A stretch of 64,000 nt of DNA from Sphingomonas baiyangensis (GTDB taxonomy: Bacteria; Pseudomonadota; Alphaproteobacteria; Sphingomonadales; Sphingomonadaceae), in assembly GCF_005144715.1 (NCBI RefSeq), contig NZ_SWKR01000002.1, forward strand, positions 1,310,146-1,374,145, read 5' to 3'. The notes below the pieces were generated by a model that did no database searches, had not been told where the DNA came from, and was given only the letters and a program-made list of their open reading frames with translations. A program made the position numbers and the translations under genes. Below are positions 52,489 to 60,023 of this stretch, one piece after another. Positions within the stretch are counted from its first letter, which is position 1. Every line of letters begins with the position of its first letter.

Positions 52489-54593
52489 TGTCGCTGGGCG
52501 AAACCTATCTGCGCATTGCGTTGTCGCGGTGGCGCATTGTGGTGGGGCTGGTGCTGGCGGGCGCCGCGCTCGCCTGGAGCGTCAGCGTGTTCTACCTCGC
52601 CGAGCGCCCGACCTTCGAGGCGGCAGCGCGGCTCAACGTGGTGCCCACGCCCGAGGAGCTTGGCTATGCTAGCCGCTTCGTGCGCGGATCGACCTTCGAT
52701 GGCGGCAGCGTGCTGCTGGGCACCTATGCCGAATTCGCGCGCACGCGCCCCGTGGTCGAGCCGATCGTCGACGCCTATGTCGAGATGCACGCGCGCGCCG
52801 CCGGGCAAACGCCCCCTGAATGGCTCGCCGCCAATACCGGCCCGCCGCAGTTCACGCCGGGGCGCATCCTCGCGCTGCTTAACTATGGCGCAGCGCCGGT
52901 GAAGCCGCTGCGCGAGGACATCATCGACACGCTGCTCGAAAGCACCACGATCGAGAATGTCGACGGCACCTATCTGGTGCGCCTGGCGGTCGAGTGGGAA
53001 GATCCGCAATCGGCGGCGTGGTTCGCCAACGCGCTGTCCGATGCGATCATCGCGCGTGCCGAGCGGCTGTCGCGCAGTCGCGGCCAGACGATCGCCGGCA
53101 CGCTCGAGACGCGGCTCGAGCAGAAGCGCGGCGAGTTGGCGGCAACGCTGCAACTGGCGCGCCGGCTGAAGGCGAATGTCGGCGTGGTCGATATCGACCG
53201 GCAGAAACAGTCGCTGATCGAGGCGCGACTGCTCGAACAGGCGCTGCTCACGACCGATCGCGCCAATCTCGATTCGGCGCGCAGTCAGGTGGCGGCGCTT
53301 CGGCGGCAGGCGGGCGGGCGGCTGGGCGGTGCGCAGCAGGTGCTCGAGCAGACACTGGCGGTGGAAGCGCCACGCGCCGCGGGGCTCGAGCAGAGCGTCG
53401 CCGCGCGCAGCGAGCGCGTGGCGCAGATTGGCGCGCAGATCGATACGCTGAGCCGCGCCGAGGATCGCATCAAACTGGCCGAGGAGCGCGCCCAGGCATT
53501 GCAGGCCGAAGTCGCCGCGCTGACCGAGCGGGTGAGCTACAGCCAGACCGAGAACCTCGCCAATGCGCCCGGCATCGACCTGATCGAGCGCGCGGTGCCG
53601 CCGCTGACGCGCTCGAGCCCCAAGATCTTCGTCAACACCGTGCTGGGCGCGATCGCCGGCGCGGCACTGGCGGCATGCGCGCTGCTGCTGCTCGGTCCCG
53701 GCACGGCAAAGCCGCTCGTCTGGCGCCGGCGTCGCGAAGACGAGCCGGCTGCCGACGAACCGGTCGCCGATGCCCCGGAGCCGGAGCTGGCGCCTGAGCC
53801 GCGCCCGCTTGCCGACGTGCACCCGATTCGCCCCTTGCCGACGGTCGCATCCACGCCCGCGACGACGCATCCCCCTGCCCGTATCTCGGGTCAGATCGCG
53901 CATAGCGGTTTCGGCAAGGACGGCGTCGCGCAGGGCAATACTGCTTCGGCACGCCCTGCCGCGCAATTCCTCCAGCGCGGCTCGGCTGCACTGGCGACGC
54001 AGCCCGAGCCGCAGTCCGAACCCGAGACGCTCGTGCCCATCGCAGCAGCGGCAGCCGTACCCGAGGCCACCCCGTCGCCTGCCATCGCCGCCGAAAGCGA
54101 GGCCGCGCCCGCGCATCGCATCGACGGCCCCGCGCTTGGCTGGGGCGATTGCTATCACGAAACCCCACTTCCCGCGCCGGCCGCAGGCGACGCCTATTCG
54201 ACCGAGGAGAGCGCGACGCTCGGCGCGATGCTCGCCGCATGGATCGGGCGGCCGCTGGCGGGCGGACCGCGCCCGATCTTCGTCACGGCGGTCGAATCGG
54301 ATGCCGATGCGCAGCGCGTCTACCGGCTGCTCTACGACCAGTTGCGGCGCGCGCGCTTCCGCGTGCGCACCATCGACGCCGGCGAGCCCGACGCGGCCCA
54401 GCGCTGGGCGCTGCCCAACGGCAAGGCGCTCGTCTATCTGGGCGCGATCGGCGGCAGCGCCGACCCCGAGCTGCTGGCGTGCTTGCCTGCCGATGCGGTA
54501 CTGATCGTCGCCAATGGCAGCGGCGAGGAGGCCTGGCGACCGACCGATCCGGCGATCGCCCTGCCCGCGCATGTCGTTCCGCTCGCCCGCTAG
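52485..54593 (+). CDS. Polysaccharide co-polymerase (Wzz/GumC-like) with long cytoplasmic tail
   Basis: 702 residues. The Wzz domain has TM1 (about 16-36, IVVGLVLAGAALAWSVSVFY), a periplasmic coiled-coil (about 195-350) and TM2 (about 380-403, VNTVLGAIAGAALAACALLL). A Pro/Ala/Glu-rich linker (about 410-570) leads to a C-terminal domain (about 580-702) with GPRPIFVTAVESDADAQRVY and FRVRTIDAGEPDAA. That resembles a BY-kinase (CapB/CpsD) fold but has no Walker A GxxGxGKT and no Tyr cluster. It likely controls chain length by contacting the Wzy-type polymerase. Overlaps its neighbours by 4 and 23 bases. Confidence 0.87.
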   Translation: MMSLGETYLRIALSRWRIVVGLVLAGAALAWSVSVFYLAERPTFEAAARLNVVPTPEELGYASRFVRGSTFDGGSVLLGTYAEFARTRPVVEPIVDAYVEMHARAAGQTPPEWLAANTGPPQFTPGRILALLNYGAAPVKPLREDIIDTLLESTTIENVDGTYLVRLAVEWEDPQSAAWFANALSDAIIARAERLSRSRGQTIAGTLETRLEQKRGELAATLQLARRLKANVGVVDIDRQKQSLIEARLLEQALLTTDRANLDSARSQVAALRRQAGGRLGGAQQVLEQTLAVEAPRAAGLEQSVAARSERVAQIGAQIDTLSRAEDRIKLAEERAQALQAEVAALTERVSYSQTENLANAPGIDLIERAVPPLTRSSPKIFVNTVLGAIAGAALAACALLLLGPGTAKPLVWRRRREDEPAADEPVADAPEPELAPEPRPLADVHPIRPLPTVASTPATTHPPARISGQIAHSGFGKDGVAQGNTASARPAAQFLQRGSAALATQPEPQSEPETLVPIAAAAAVPEATPSPAIAAESEAAPAHRIDGPALGWGDCYHETPLPAPAAGDAYSTEESATLGAMLAAWIGRPLAGGPRPIFVTAVESDADAQRVYRLLYDQLRRARFRVRTIDAGEPDAAQRWALPNGKALVYLGAIGGSADPELLACLPADAVLIVANGSGEEAWRPTDPAIALPAHVVPLAR

Positions 54594-55884
54594 GCCCGCC
54601 ACCATCGCCGCCGCGCCCGCCGATATCGAGGCGGTACGACGGCTGGCGATGATTCCGCTGGCGGCGTTCGCGCTGCTGGCGCAGCTCGACGCGCTCGCCA
54701 ACCGCGTGTCGGCGGCGCTGCCCATCGGCACCACCGAATTGCTGATCGCGGCGATCGTCGGCTGCACGCTGCTGATCCTGCTGCACCCCGCCAGTGCTAC
54801 CACCCAGCACGCGCGCGGGCATGACGGCGCGCGGCTGATGGCGCTGCTGTTCGCGTGGGCGGTGTTCGCCTGGACGCTGTCGACGCATCGCTCCGAAGGC
54901 ATCGATTATCTGACCGGTCTCGCGACGGCGATCGTGCCGGCCCTGTGCCTGCTCGTCATCGCCGATACGCCTGTGCGACTACAGCTGCTGCTGTGGGCGA
55001 TGATCGCAGCGGGGCTGGTATCGGCGGCGATCGTAATCGTGGAGACGCGTACGGGAATGCGTATCCTTTCGACCTCGCTGGCTGCCACGACCGCCGATTT
55101 CGAGGGCGTCGCGCGCTCGGCCGGCGGATCGGACGAGAACCCTACCACGGCGGCGCAGATGCTGCTCGTCTCGGTGGGGCTGGCGTTCGGACTGCTGTTC
55201 GCGGGCGTAAGGCGCGGCTGGCCGGTGCTCGCGCTGCTCGCGGCGATCGGCAGCGTCGCACTGGCGATGGCATCGGCGCGTAGCGCGATCCTGGGGCTGG
55301 CGGCGGTGCTCGGGCTGCTGATGCTGTCGCTGCGCCACGATCGCCGCTTCCCGCTGCTCGTGCTCGGCGCGATCGTCGCGATGCTGGCGGCAATCCCTTT
55401 CCTGCCGCCGACGCTGGTCGAGCGTTTCGCCGCGATCGGCGATTTTTCGCAGGATCAGACGCTGTTCCGCCGGCTTACCTATCTGCGCATCGGCACCGAT
55501 CTGGTGCAGCAGTCGCCGATCTGGGGCGTGGGGCCGGGCAACTTCCCTTTCTTCTATCTCGACGATGCCTATCGCTGGCTGCCGGGGCGCGTCGCGGTGC
55601 CGCGCGAGCTGCACAACAGCTATCTCGATAGCGCGGCCGAATATGGGCTGGTCGGGCTTGCGATCTTCGGCGCGCTCGTGACCCACGCGCTGTTGCAGGC
55701 GCGGCGTGCGGCACATGCTGGCGATCCGCTGCTGCGCCAGGCGGGGCTGGCGGCGGGCCTCGCGCTGGCCGGGCTGCTGGTGGCGTGCTTCTTCATGCCG
55801 CACAAGGACCTGCGCTATCTGTGGCTGATGCTGGCGATCGCCATCCAGTGCGGCCGGCTGCGCGCGCGTGAGGAGACGCCATGA
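54571..55884 (+). CDS. O-antigen ligase/polymerase family protein (Wzy/WaaL)
   Basis: 437 residues with about 11-12 membrane helices. The start overlaps the end of the co-polymerase gene by 23 bases. The large periplasmic loop contains TYLRIGTDLVQQSPIWGVGP and ending with ELHNSYLDSAAEYGLVGLAI, the conserved Wzy_C His motif (LHNSY) of polymerases and ligases. In this locus it most probably polymerises the flipped repeat units. It overlaps the following GT4 gene by 4 bases. Confidence 0.88.
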   Translation: MSFRSPARPATIAAAPADIEAVRRLAMIPLAAFALLAQLDALANRVSAALPIGTTELLIAAIVGCTLLILLHPASATTQHARGHDGARLMALLFAWAVFAWTLSTHRSEGIDYLTGLATAIVPALCLLVIADTPVRLQLLLWAMIAAGLVSAAIVIVETRTGMRILSTSLAATTADFEGVARSAGGSDENPTTAAQMLLVSVGLAFGLLFAGVRRGWPVLALLAAIGSVALAMASARSAILGLAAVLGLLMLSLRHDRRFPLLVLGAIVAMLAAIPFLPPTLVERFAAIGDFSQDQTLFRRLTYLRIGTDLVQQSPIWGVGPGNFPFFYLDDAYRWLPGRVAVPRELHNSYLDSAAEYGLVGLAIFGALVTHALLQARRAAHAGDPLLRQAGLAAGLALAGLLVACFFMPHKDLRYLWLMLAIAIQCGRLRAREETP

Positions 55885-57080
55885 AACTCGCCGTCATTGT
55901 CACCGAGTTTCCCAAGGCGACCGAAACCTTCATCTATCGCGACCTGATGCAGTTCCGCGCGCAGGGGGCCGAAATCCGGCTGTATCACATCGCCCCGCGC
56001 CGCCGCGGGCAGCCGCTGCACGGCTTCGCGCAGCCGCTGGCGGATTGCGCGGTCGATCCCGGCTTCGTCCGCCCCGATGCGCTGGCGATGGCGATTGCGC
56101 GCCATCCCGCCGCGCTCGCGCGGACGGTGGCCGACATCGTGCGCGCCTATCGTCCGCATCCGCGCATCCTCGCCAAGTCGCTGGCGCTGGTGCCCAAGGC
56201 GCTTGCGATCGCCGCCGATGCGCGTGCCTGGGGCGCCAGCCACGTCCATGCCGAGTTCGCCGGCCACCCCGCGACGGCAGCGTGGATCGGCCGGCGGACG
56301 GGCGGCCTGCCCTATTCGGTGAGCTGCCGCGCGCACGATATCTTCCGCACGCAGGCGCTGCTCCCCGAGAAGCTGGGCGCGGCACAGGCGGTGCGCACGG
56401 TGAGCGCGTTCGGCGCCGTATTCCTGCGCGAGAAGGTCGCCGGGATGGCCGCGCGCGACATTCACGTCATTCATTCGAGCATCGACACGGCACGCATCGA
56501 GCCGGTGGCGGTGCCGCCGTCGCGCGATCCGTTCCGCATCCTCTATGTCGGCGCGCTCGAACCCAAGAAGGGCGTGGGCCATCTGCTCGATGCGCTGTCG
56601 GCCATCGCTGCCCGACTGGGCGACTGGCGCTGCGAGCTGATCGGCCACGGCCCCGATGCCGATGCGCTCAAGGCCAAGGCCGCGGCGCTGGGGCTAGGCG
56701 ACCGGCTGCACTTCGCGGGCGTGCAGCCCTATGAGGTGGTGGCTGAAGCCTATCGTACCGCGAGCGTCTGCGTCGCGCCGAGCGTCATCGGCCCCGATGG
56801 GCGGCAGGAAGGCATTCCCAACGTGATAATCGAGGCGCTGGCCAATCAGCGCCCGGCGATCACCACCGCGATCTCGGGGATTCCCGAGCTAATCCGCGAT
56901 GGCGAGACTGGGCTGCTGGTGCCGCCGGGCGATGCGCCTGCGCTCGGCGCGGCGCTGCTCGCGGTGCATGCCGATCCGCAGGCGGCGCTCGCAATGGCGA
57001 AGCGCGGGCGCGCGCATGTCGAGGCCGAGTTCGACCTGGTAGCCAATGCGCGGCGGCAGCTTGCGCTGTTCGCCGGCTGA
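55881..57080 (+). CDS. Glycosyltransferase family 4 (WcaL/AmsK-like)
   Basis: 399 residues starting MKLAVIVTEFPKATETFIYR, the characteristic start of colanic-acid-type GT4 enzymes (FPxxTETFI). Middle motif VHAEFAGHPATAAWIGRRTG, and C-terminal FRILYVGALEPKKGVGHLLD, VAPSVIGPDGRQEGIPNVII (E-x7-E type, EGIPNVIIE). It adds a sugar to the growing lipid-linked oligosaccharide. Last plus-strand gene of the exopolysaccharide locus, followed by a hairpin. Confidence 0.94.
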   Translation: MKLAVIVTEFPKATETFIYRDLMQFRAQGAEIRLYHIAPRRRGQPLHGFAQPLADCAVDPGFVRPDALAMAIARHPAALARTVADIVRAYRPHPRILAKSLALVPKALAIAADARAWGASHVHAEFAGHPATAAWIGRRTGGLPYSVSCRAHDIFRTQALLPEKLGAAQAVRTVSAFGAVFLREKVAGMAARDIHVIHSSIDTARIEPVAVPPSRDPFRILYVGALEPKKGVGHLLDALSAIAARLGDWRCELIGHGPDADALKAKAAALGLGDRLHFAGVQPYEVVAEAYRTASVCVAPSVIGPDGRQEGIPNVIIEALANQRPAITTAISGIPELIRDGETGLLVPPGDAPALGAALLAVHADPQAALAMAKRGRAHVEAEFDLVANARRQLALFAG

Positions 57081-57156
57081 GGATCGGGTCGGCGCGTCGA
57101 AGCAGGCGTACTGCCCGTGGCCGAACCCCACCACCCCTCGCTTCGCGAGCGGTCCC

Positions 57157-57175
57157 CCTCCCCGTTCCGGGGAGG
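57157..57175. terminator. Short GC hairpin at the end of the exopolysaccharide operon
   Basis: CCTCCCCG (57157-57164) pairs with CGGGGAGG (57168-57175), loop TTC, between convergent genes. No T-run. It may end both the GT4 and the cupin transcripts; its sequence resembles half of the repeat at 59894-60019. Confidence 0.45.
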
Positions 57176-57178
57176 TAT

Positions 57179-58072
57179 TCAGTAGGCGCTGCGTTCGCCG
57201 CCGCGGCCGATGGCGCGCTTCACGCCGCGCGCGGCGCGCTTGACGAGCTTGTGCGTGGCGACCTTGGCAGCGTCGATCGCCGGCGCCGCCCCCGGCGCGG
57301 CGGGTGCGATGCCCAGCGTGCGGATGCGCTGGTTGACGCGGTGCAGCCGCGCCTCGGCGTCGCTCGCGTCGGAGCGCCAGGTGATGCTGAAGCTGATCGA
57401 CACCTCGGGCCCGTTCTGCACCCAGTGCGGCGCCTTGACGGGGACATAGACCGCCTGCCCCGCTTCCATCGGAAAGTCGGTGGCGGCGGCGTCGAAGGCA
57501 GGGTCGTGGCGCATGTTGCGGTGGCGGCCACCACGATGAAACGCCTCGTGCACGTCCTGCGGCACAATCGCGAGGTCGCCGGCGGGATAGACGCGCATCG
57601 TCTTCTGCCCGGCGATCTGGAGCAGGATGTTGTGCTCGGGGTCCATGTGGAACGGCGTCACCGAGTTGGGCGACGACAGGAAGACAAAGGCCTCGCGCCG
57701 GCGATACGGGCCGGTAGCGGGCGCGACGACGGGCGCGATCTCGGCAAGGCAGGCGTCGATCAGCGCGGCATAGGCGGGATCGGTATCGACCTTCTTGAGC
57801 ACCATCCAGCAGCGGTTGGTACGGATCGTCCGCACGATCTCGCCCACCGGCATGTCGGCGCGGCCGACATCGTCTGGGTCCTGATCGACCGCCAGATTGC
57901 CGAAGCTGTGCTCGACATGATCGGCGGGCAGCCGCTCGGCGAGCTCGGCGAGTGCCTCGAGCGCAAACAACGAGTGATCGTGCAGCCGGTGCAGCACCGG
58001 AGCAGCCTCGCCCGGGTAGGCATCGCGAAAGGCATCGAGGCCCTGCGGCGTGAAGCAGCGCGTGTCGGTCAT
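57179..58072 (-). CDS. Cupin-like (JmjC-fold) domain protein
   Basis: 297 residues from MTDTRCFTPQGLDAFRDAYP; the upstream frame is non-conserved. The double-stranded beta-helix has an HxD pair in TPFHMDPEHNILLQIAGQKT and a second His in VKAPHWVQNGPEVSISFSIT, the Fe(II) ligands expected of 2-oxoglutarate dioxygenases. RTNRCWMVLKKVDTDP precedes them. Related annotations are transcription-factor-like or hydroxylase-like; the substrate is unknown. Its position between exopolysaccharide genes hints at hydroxylation of a polymer or donor, which is inference. The C-terminus is basic (KRAARGVKRAIGRGG). It starts 25 bases after the acyltransferase gene ends. Confidence 0.83.
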   Translation of the reverse strand: MTDTRCFTPQGLDAFRDAYPGEAAPVLHRLHDHSLFALEALAELAERLPADHVEHSFGNLAVDQDPDDVGRADMPVGEIVRTIRTNRCWMVLKKVDTDPAYAALIDACLAEIAPVVAPATGPYRRREAFVFLSSPNSVTPFHMDPEHNILLQIAGQKTMRVYPAGDLAIVPQDVHEAFHRGGRHRNMRHDPAFDAAATDFPMEAGQAVYVPVKAPHWVQNGPEVSISFSITWRSDASDAEARLHRVNQRIRTLGIAPAAPGAAPAIDAAKVATHKLVKRAARGVKRAIGRGGERSAY

Positions 58073-58097
58073 GCGCGGCAGCCTAGCCGGGGCCGGG

Positions 58098-59192
58098 TTA
58101 AGAAACGGCTTTCGCGCGCCGGCGCCAGCGATCGGCCGCCGCGCAGAAGCCGCGCGACAGCGGCGAGACGAACGGAACGGCAAGCGACACGATCGTCCGG
58201 CGCGCGGGCCAGATGCGGTCGATCATCGGATGGCCCGCACGCGCGCAGCTGTCGACCAATGCCAGCCGGCGTTGGTCAAGCGCGTAGCGCAGATATTCCA
58301 TCTCGAGCAGCACGCCGGGTGAATAGCTGGCGAACGCCTCGTCATAGGCGATCTTGAGTTGGAAACCGGTATCGCCGATCTCGAGATTGGCGAGCATCGC
58401 GACCACGCGGTCGCCGAGCATCATGCGGTGGAAGTCGAGCGAGCCGGCTTCGTGGGCGCGCGCGAGTATCGCGCGATAGGCCGCCTCGGTCGCGGGGTCG
58501 GCGCCGGCATCCACGCCTTCGCGACCCTTCCATCCCGTCGCCTCGAGCGCGAACAGGTCGCTGGTCCAGCAATCGACATCACCGTCGGGGGCCAGTCGCT
58601 CGAACATTAGCGGCGCCTGATCGGCGAGGCGTGCACGAAGGCGGCGATGCTCCTTCAATACCTTGCCGCGGATATGCTGCGCACAATGCTCCTCGCTGCT
58701 GCCGCCACCAACGAGGATCGCGCGTTCGTAGCGGCGCGTCTCGTAGACCGGGCGACCGAGACCGGCGGCGACCTCGCGCAGCGCGGCGGTCGAGGCGCTG
58801 TGGGCATCGAGGGCTGACAGGCGCAGATGCAGGCCGCCCGAACGGTCGAGCGCGGCGAGCGCTGCACGCCACACCATCGCTTCGCGACCCGGCCGGATCA
58901 GCGGCTCACCCAGCGCACGGGCGCGCTGATCCCAATTCTCGGTAGCGTGCGCGGCACCGCGAATGAGCGGCCGTCGGGCGACCGGAAGCAGGCCGTCGAG
59001 CTGCCCGCCCGCACCCCATAGCAGCAACAGCCGGGGTTTGGCGGCGCCGGGCAGGTGCATGGCGGCAATCAACGTGTCGCGCCCGTAGAAGGGGTTCGCC
59101 GTCCCCGCCGCGCTGGCCAGCGCATCCCACGCAGGTGCGATCGCCGGGTCCGCCGGATCGTCATGGAGTTGCGCCCGCACCGGCGTCGTCAT
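58098..59192 (-). CDS. CelD/FemAB-like GNAT acyltransferase
   Basis: 364 residues from MTTPVRAQLHDDPADPAIAP. BioF2-type acetyltransferase: GTANPFYGRDTLIAAMHLPG near the start, IRGKVLKEHRRLRARLADQA, ALEATGWKGREGVDAGADPA, then QLKIAYDEAFASYSPGVLLE and MEYLRYALDQRRLALVDSCA. The K(I/V)xYDExFxxYxPGxxLE signature is intact. Parallel in architecture to the gene at 46134. Likely decorates the exopolysaccharide; the acyl group is unknown. Divergent from secB; the 186-base gap holds no gene. Confidence 0.86.
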   Translation of the reverse strand: MTTPVRAQLHDDPADPAIAPAWDALASAAGTANPFYGRDTLIAAMHLPGAAKPRLLLLWGAGGQLDGLLPVARRPLIRGAAHATENWDQRARALGEPLIRPGREAMVWRAALAALDRSGGLHLRLSALDAHSASTAALREVAAGLGRPVYETRRYERAILVGGGSSEEHCAQHIRGKVLKEHRRLRARLADQAPLMFERLAPDGDVDCWTSDLFALEATGWKGREGVDAGADPATEAAYRAILARAHEAGSLDFHRMMLGDRVVAMLANLEIGDTGFQLKIAYDEAFASYSPGVLLEMEYLRYALDQRRLALVDSCARAGHPMIDRIWPARRTIVSLAVPFVSPLSRGFCAAADRWRRRAKAVS

Positions 59193-59378
59193 CGGCTCGC
59201 GTCCATTACGCTGAAGGAAGTTTCGAACCCGTATCCTGCCTGCAAAGCGTAAAGCTTTTGATATGCGCGCGGGGCCGGCACCGCTCGCCACCGTTGAACG
59301 GGCGGGCGCGCCCTGCTAGTCGCCGCGGCGCGAACGGGCGGCTGCGGCGGCCCGCACCGAATTCGAGGATTGCACGCG

Positions 59379-59888
59379 ATGGACCAGAATGACGATGCCG
59401 GGAACGGCCAGCCCTATGCCAATGGTGCCGACGACGCGCCGATCGCCAACGTGCTTTCGCAATATGTGAAGGACCTGTCGTTCGAGAATCCCAATTCGCC
59501 CGCGATCTACCAGTCGCAGGGCCAGCCCAAGCTCGACGTGCAGTTCAACATCGGCGCCGCGCAGGTCGGCGAGGACGTGCACGAGGTCGTGCTCAAGATC
59601 GAGGCGCGCGGCGAGATCGACGGACAGGTCATGTATCTGTGCGAGCTGAGCTATGCCGGGCTGTTCGGCCTGCGCAACATCCCCGCCGAGCATCTCCAGC
59701 CCTTCCTGCTCGGCGAGGCGCCGCGCATCCTGTTTCCCTTCGCGCGGCGCGTGCTGGCCGATGCGGTGCGCGACGGCGGCTTCCCGCCGCTGCTGCTCGA
59801 ACCGATCGACTTCAACGCGCTCTATTTTCAGCAGGCGCAGCAGGCCGGCGAGCCGGGGCAGATCAGCGGCGATATCGGCAACGCGTGA
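59379..59888 (+). CDS. secB: Protein-export chaperone SecB
   Basis: 169 residues from MDQNDDAGNGQPYANGADDA. Core motifs are VLSQYVKDLSFENPNSPAIY, LDVQFNIGAAQVGEDVHEVV and LCELSYAGLFGLRNIPAEHL, ending with FPPLLLEPIDFNALYFQQAQ. It keeps precursors unfolded and delivers them to SecA as a tetramer. A TTG at 59370 would add three residues. secB close to dnaA is common in alphaproteobacteria. Confidence 0.96.
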   Translation: MDQNDDAGNGQPYANGADDAPIANVLSQYVKDLSFENPNSPAIYQSQGQPKLDVQFNIGAAQVGEDVHEVVLKIEARGEIDGQVMYLCELSYAGLFGLRNIPAEHLQPFLLGEAPRILFPFARRVLADAVRDGGFPPLLLEPIDFNALYFQQAQQAGEPGQISGDIGNA

Positions 59889-59893
59889 CAAAG

Positions 59894-60019
59894 CTCCCCT
59901 CCCTGTCAGGGAGGGGTCGGGGGTGGGTAGGGTCCGGGTGGATGGTCGCCGCAACTCGGCTTGATGGCCGTATCGCGAGCACGCCACCCACCCCCGCCCC
60001 TCCCTGGAAGGGAGGGGAG
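59894..60019. repeat. Composite inverted repeat between secB and murJ
   Basis: Left block 59894-59928 and right block 59986-60019 are inverted copies of one another (two substitutions and one single-base gap). Each block itself begins with a hairpin: CCCTCCCTGTCAGGGAGGG on the left, CCCTCCCTGGAAGGGAGGG on the right. The centre (59929-59985) is unrelated. The right block ends in GGGAGGGGAG, 4 bases before the murJ TTG start, and so appears to provide its ribosome binding site. Confidence 0.8.
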
Positions 60020-60023
60020 TAGG

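Noticed and set aside
59894..60019. Possible CRISPR-like repeat array (two similar G-rich blocks)
   Set aside because: Only two blocks, in inverted orientation, with one unrelated spacer and no cas genes. It is a palindromic element.
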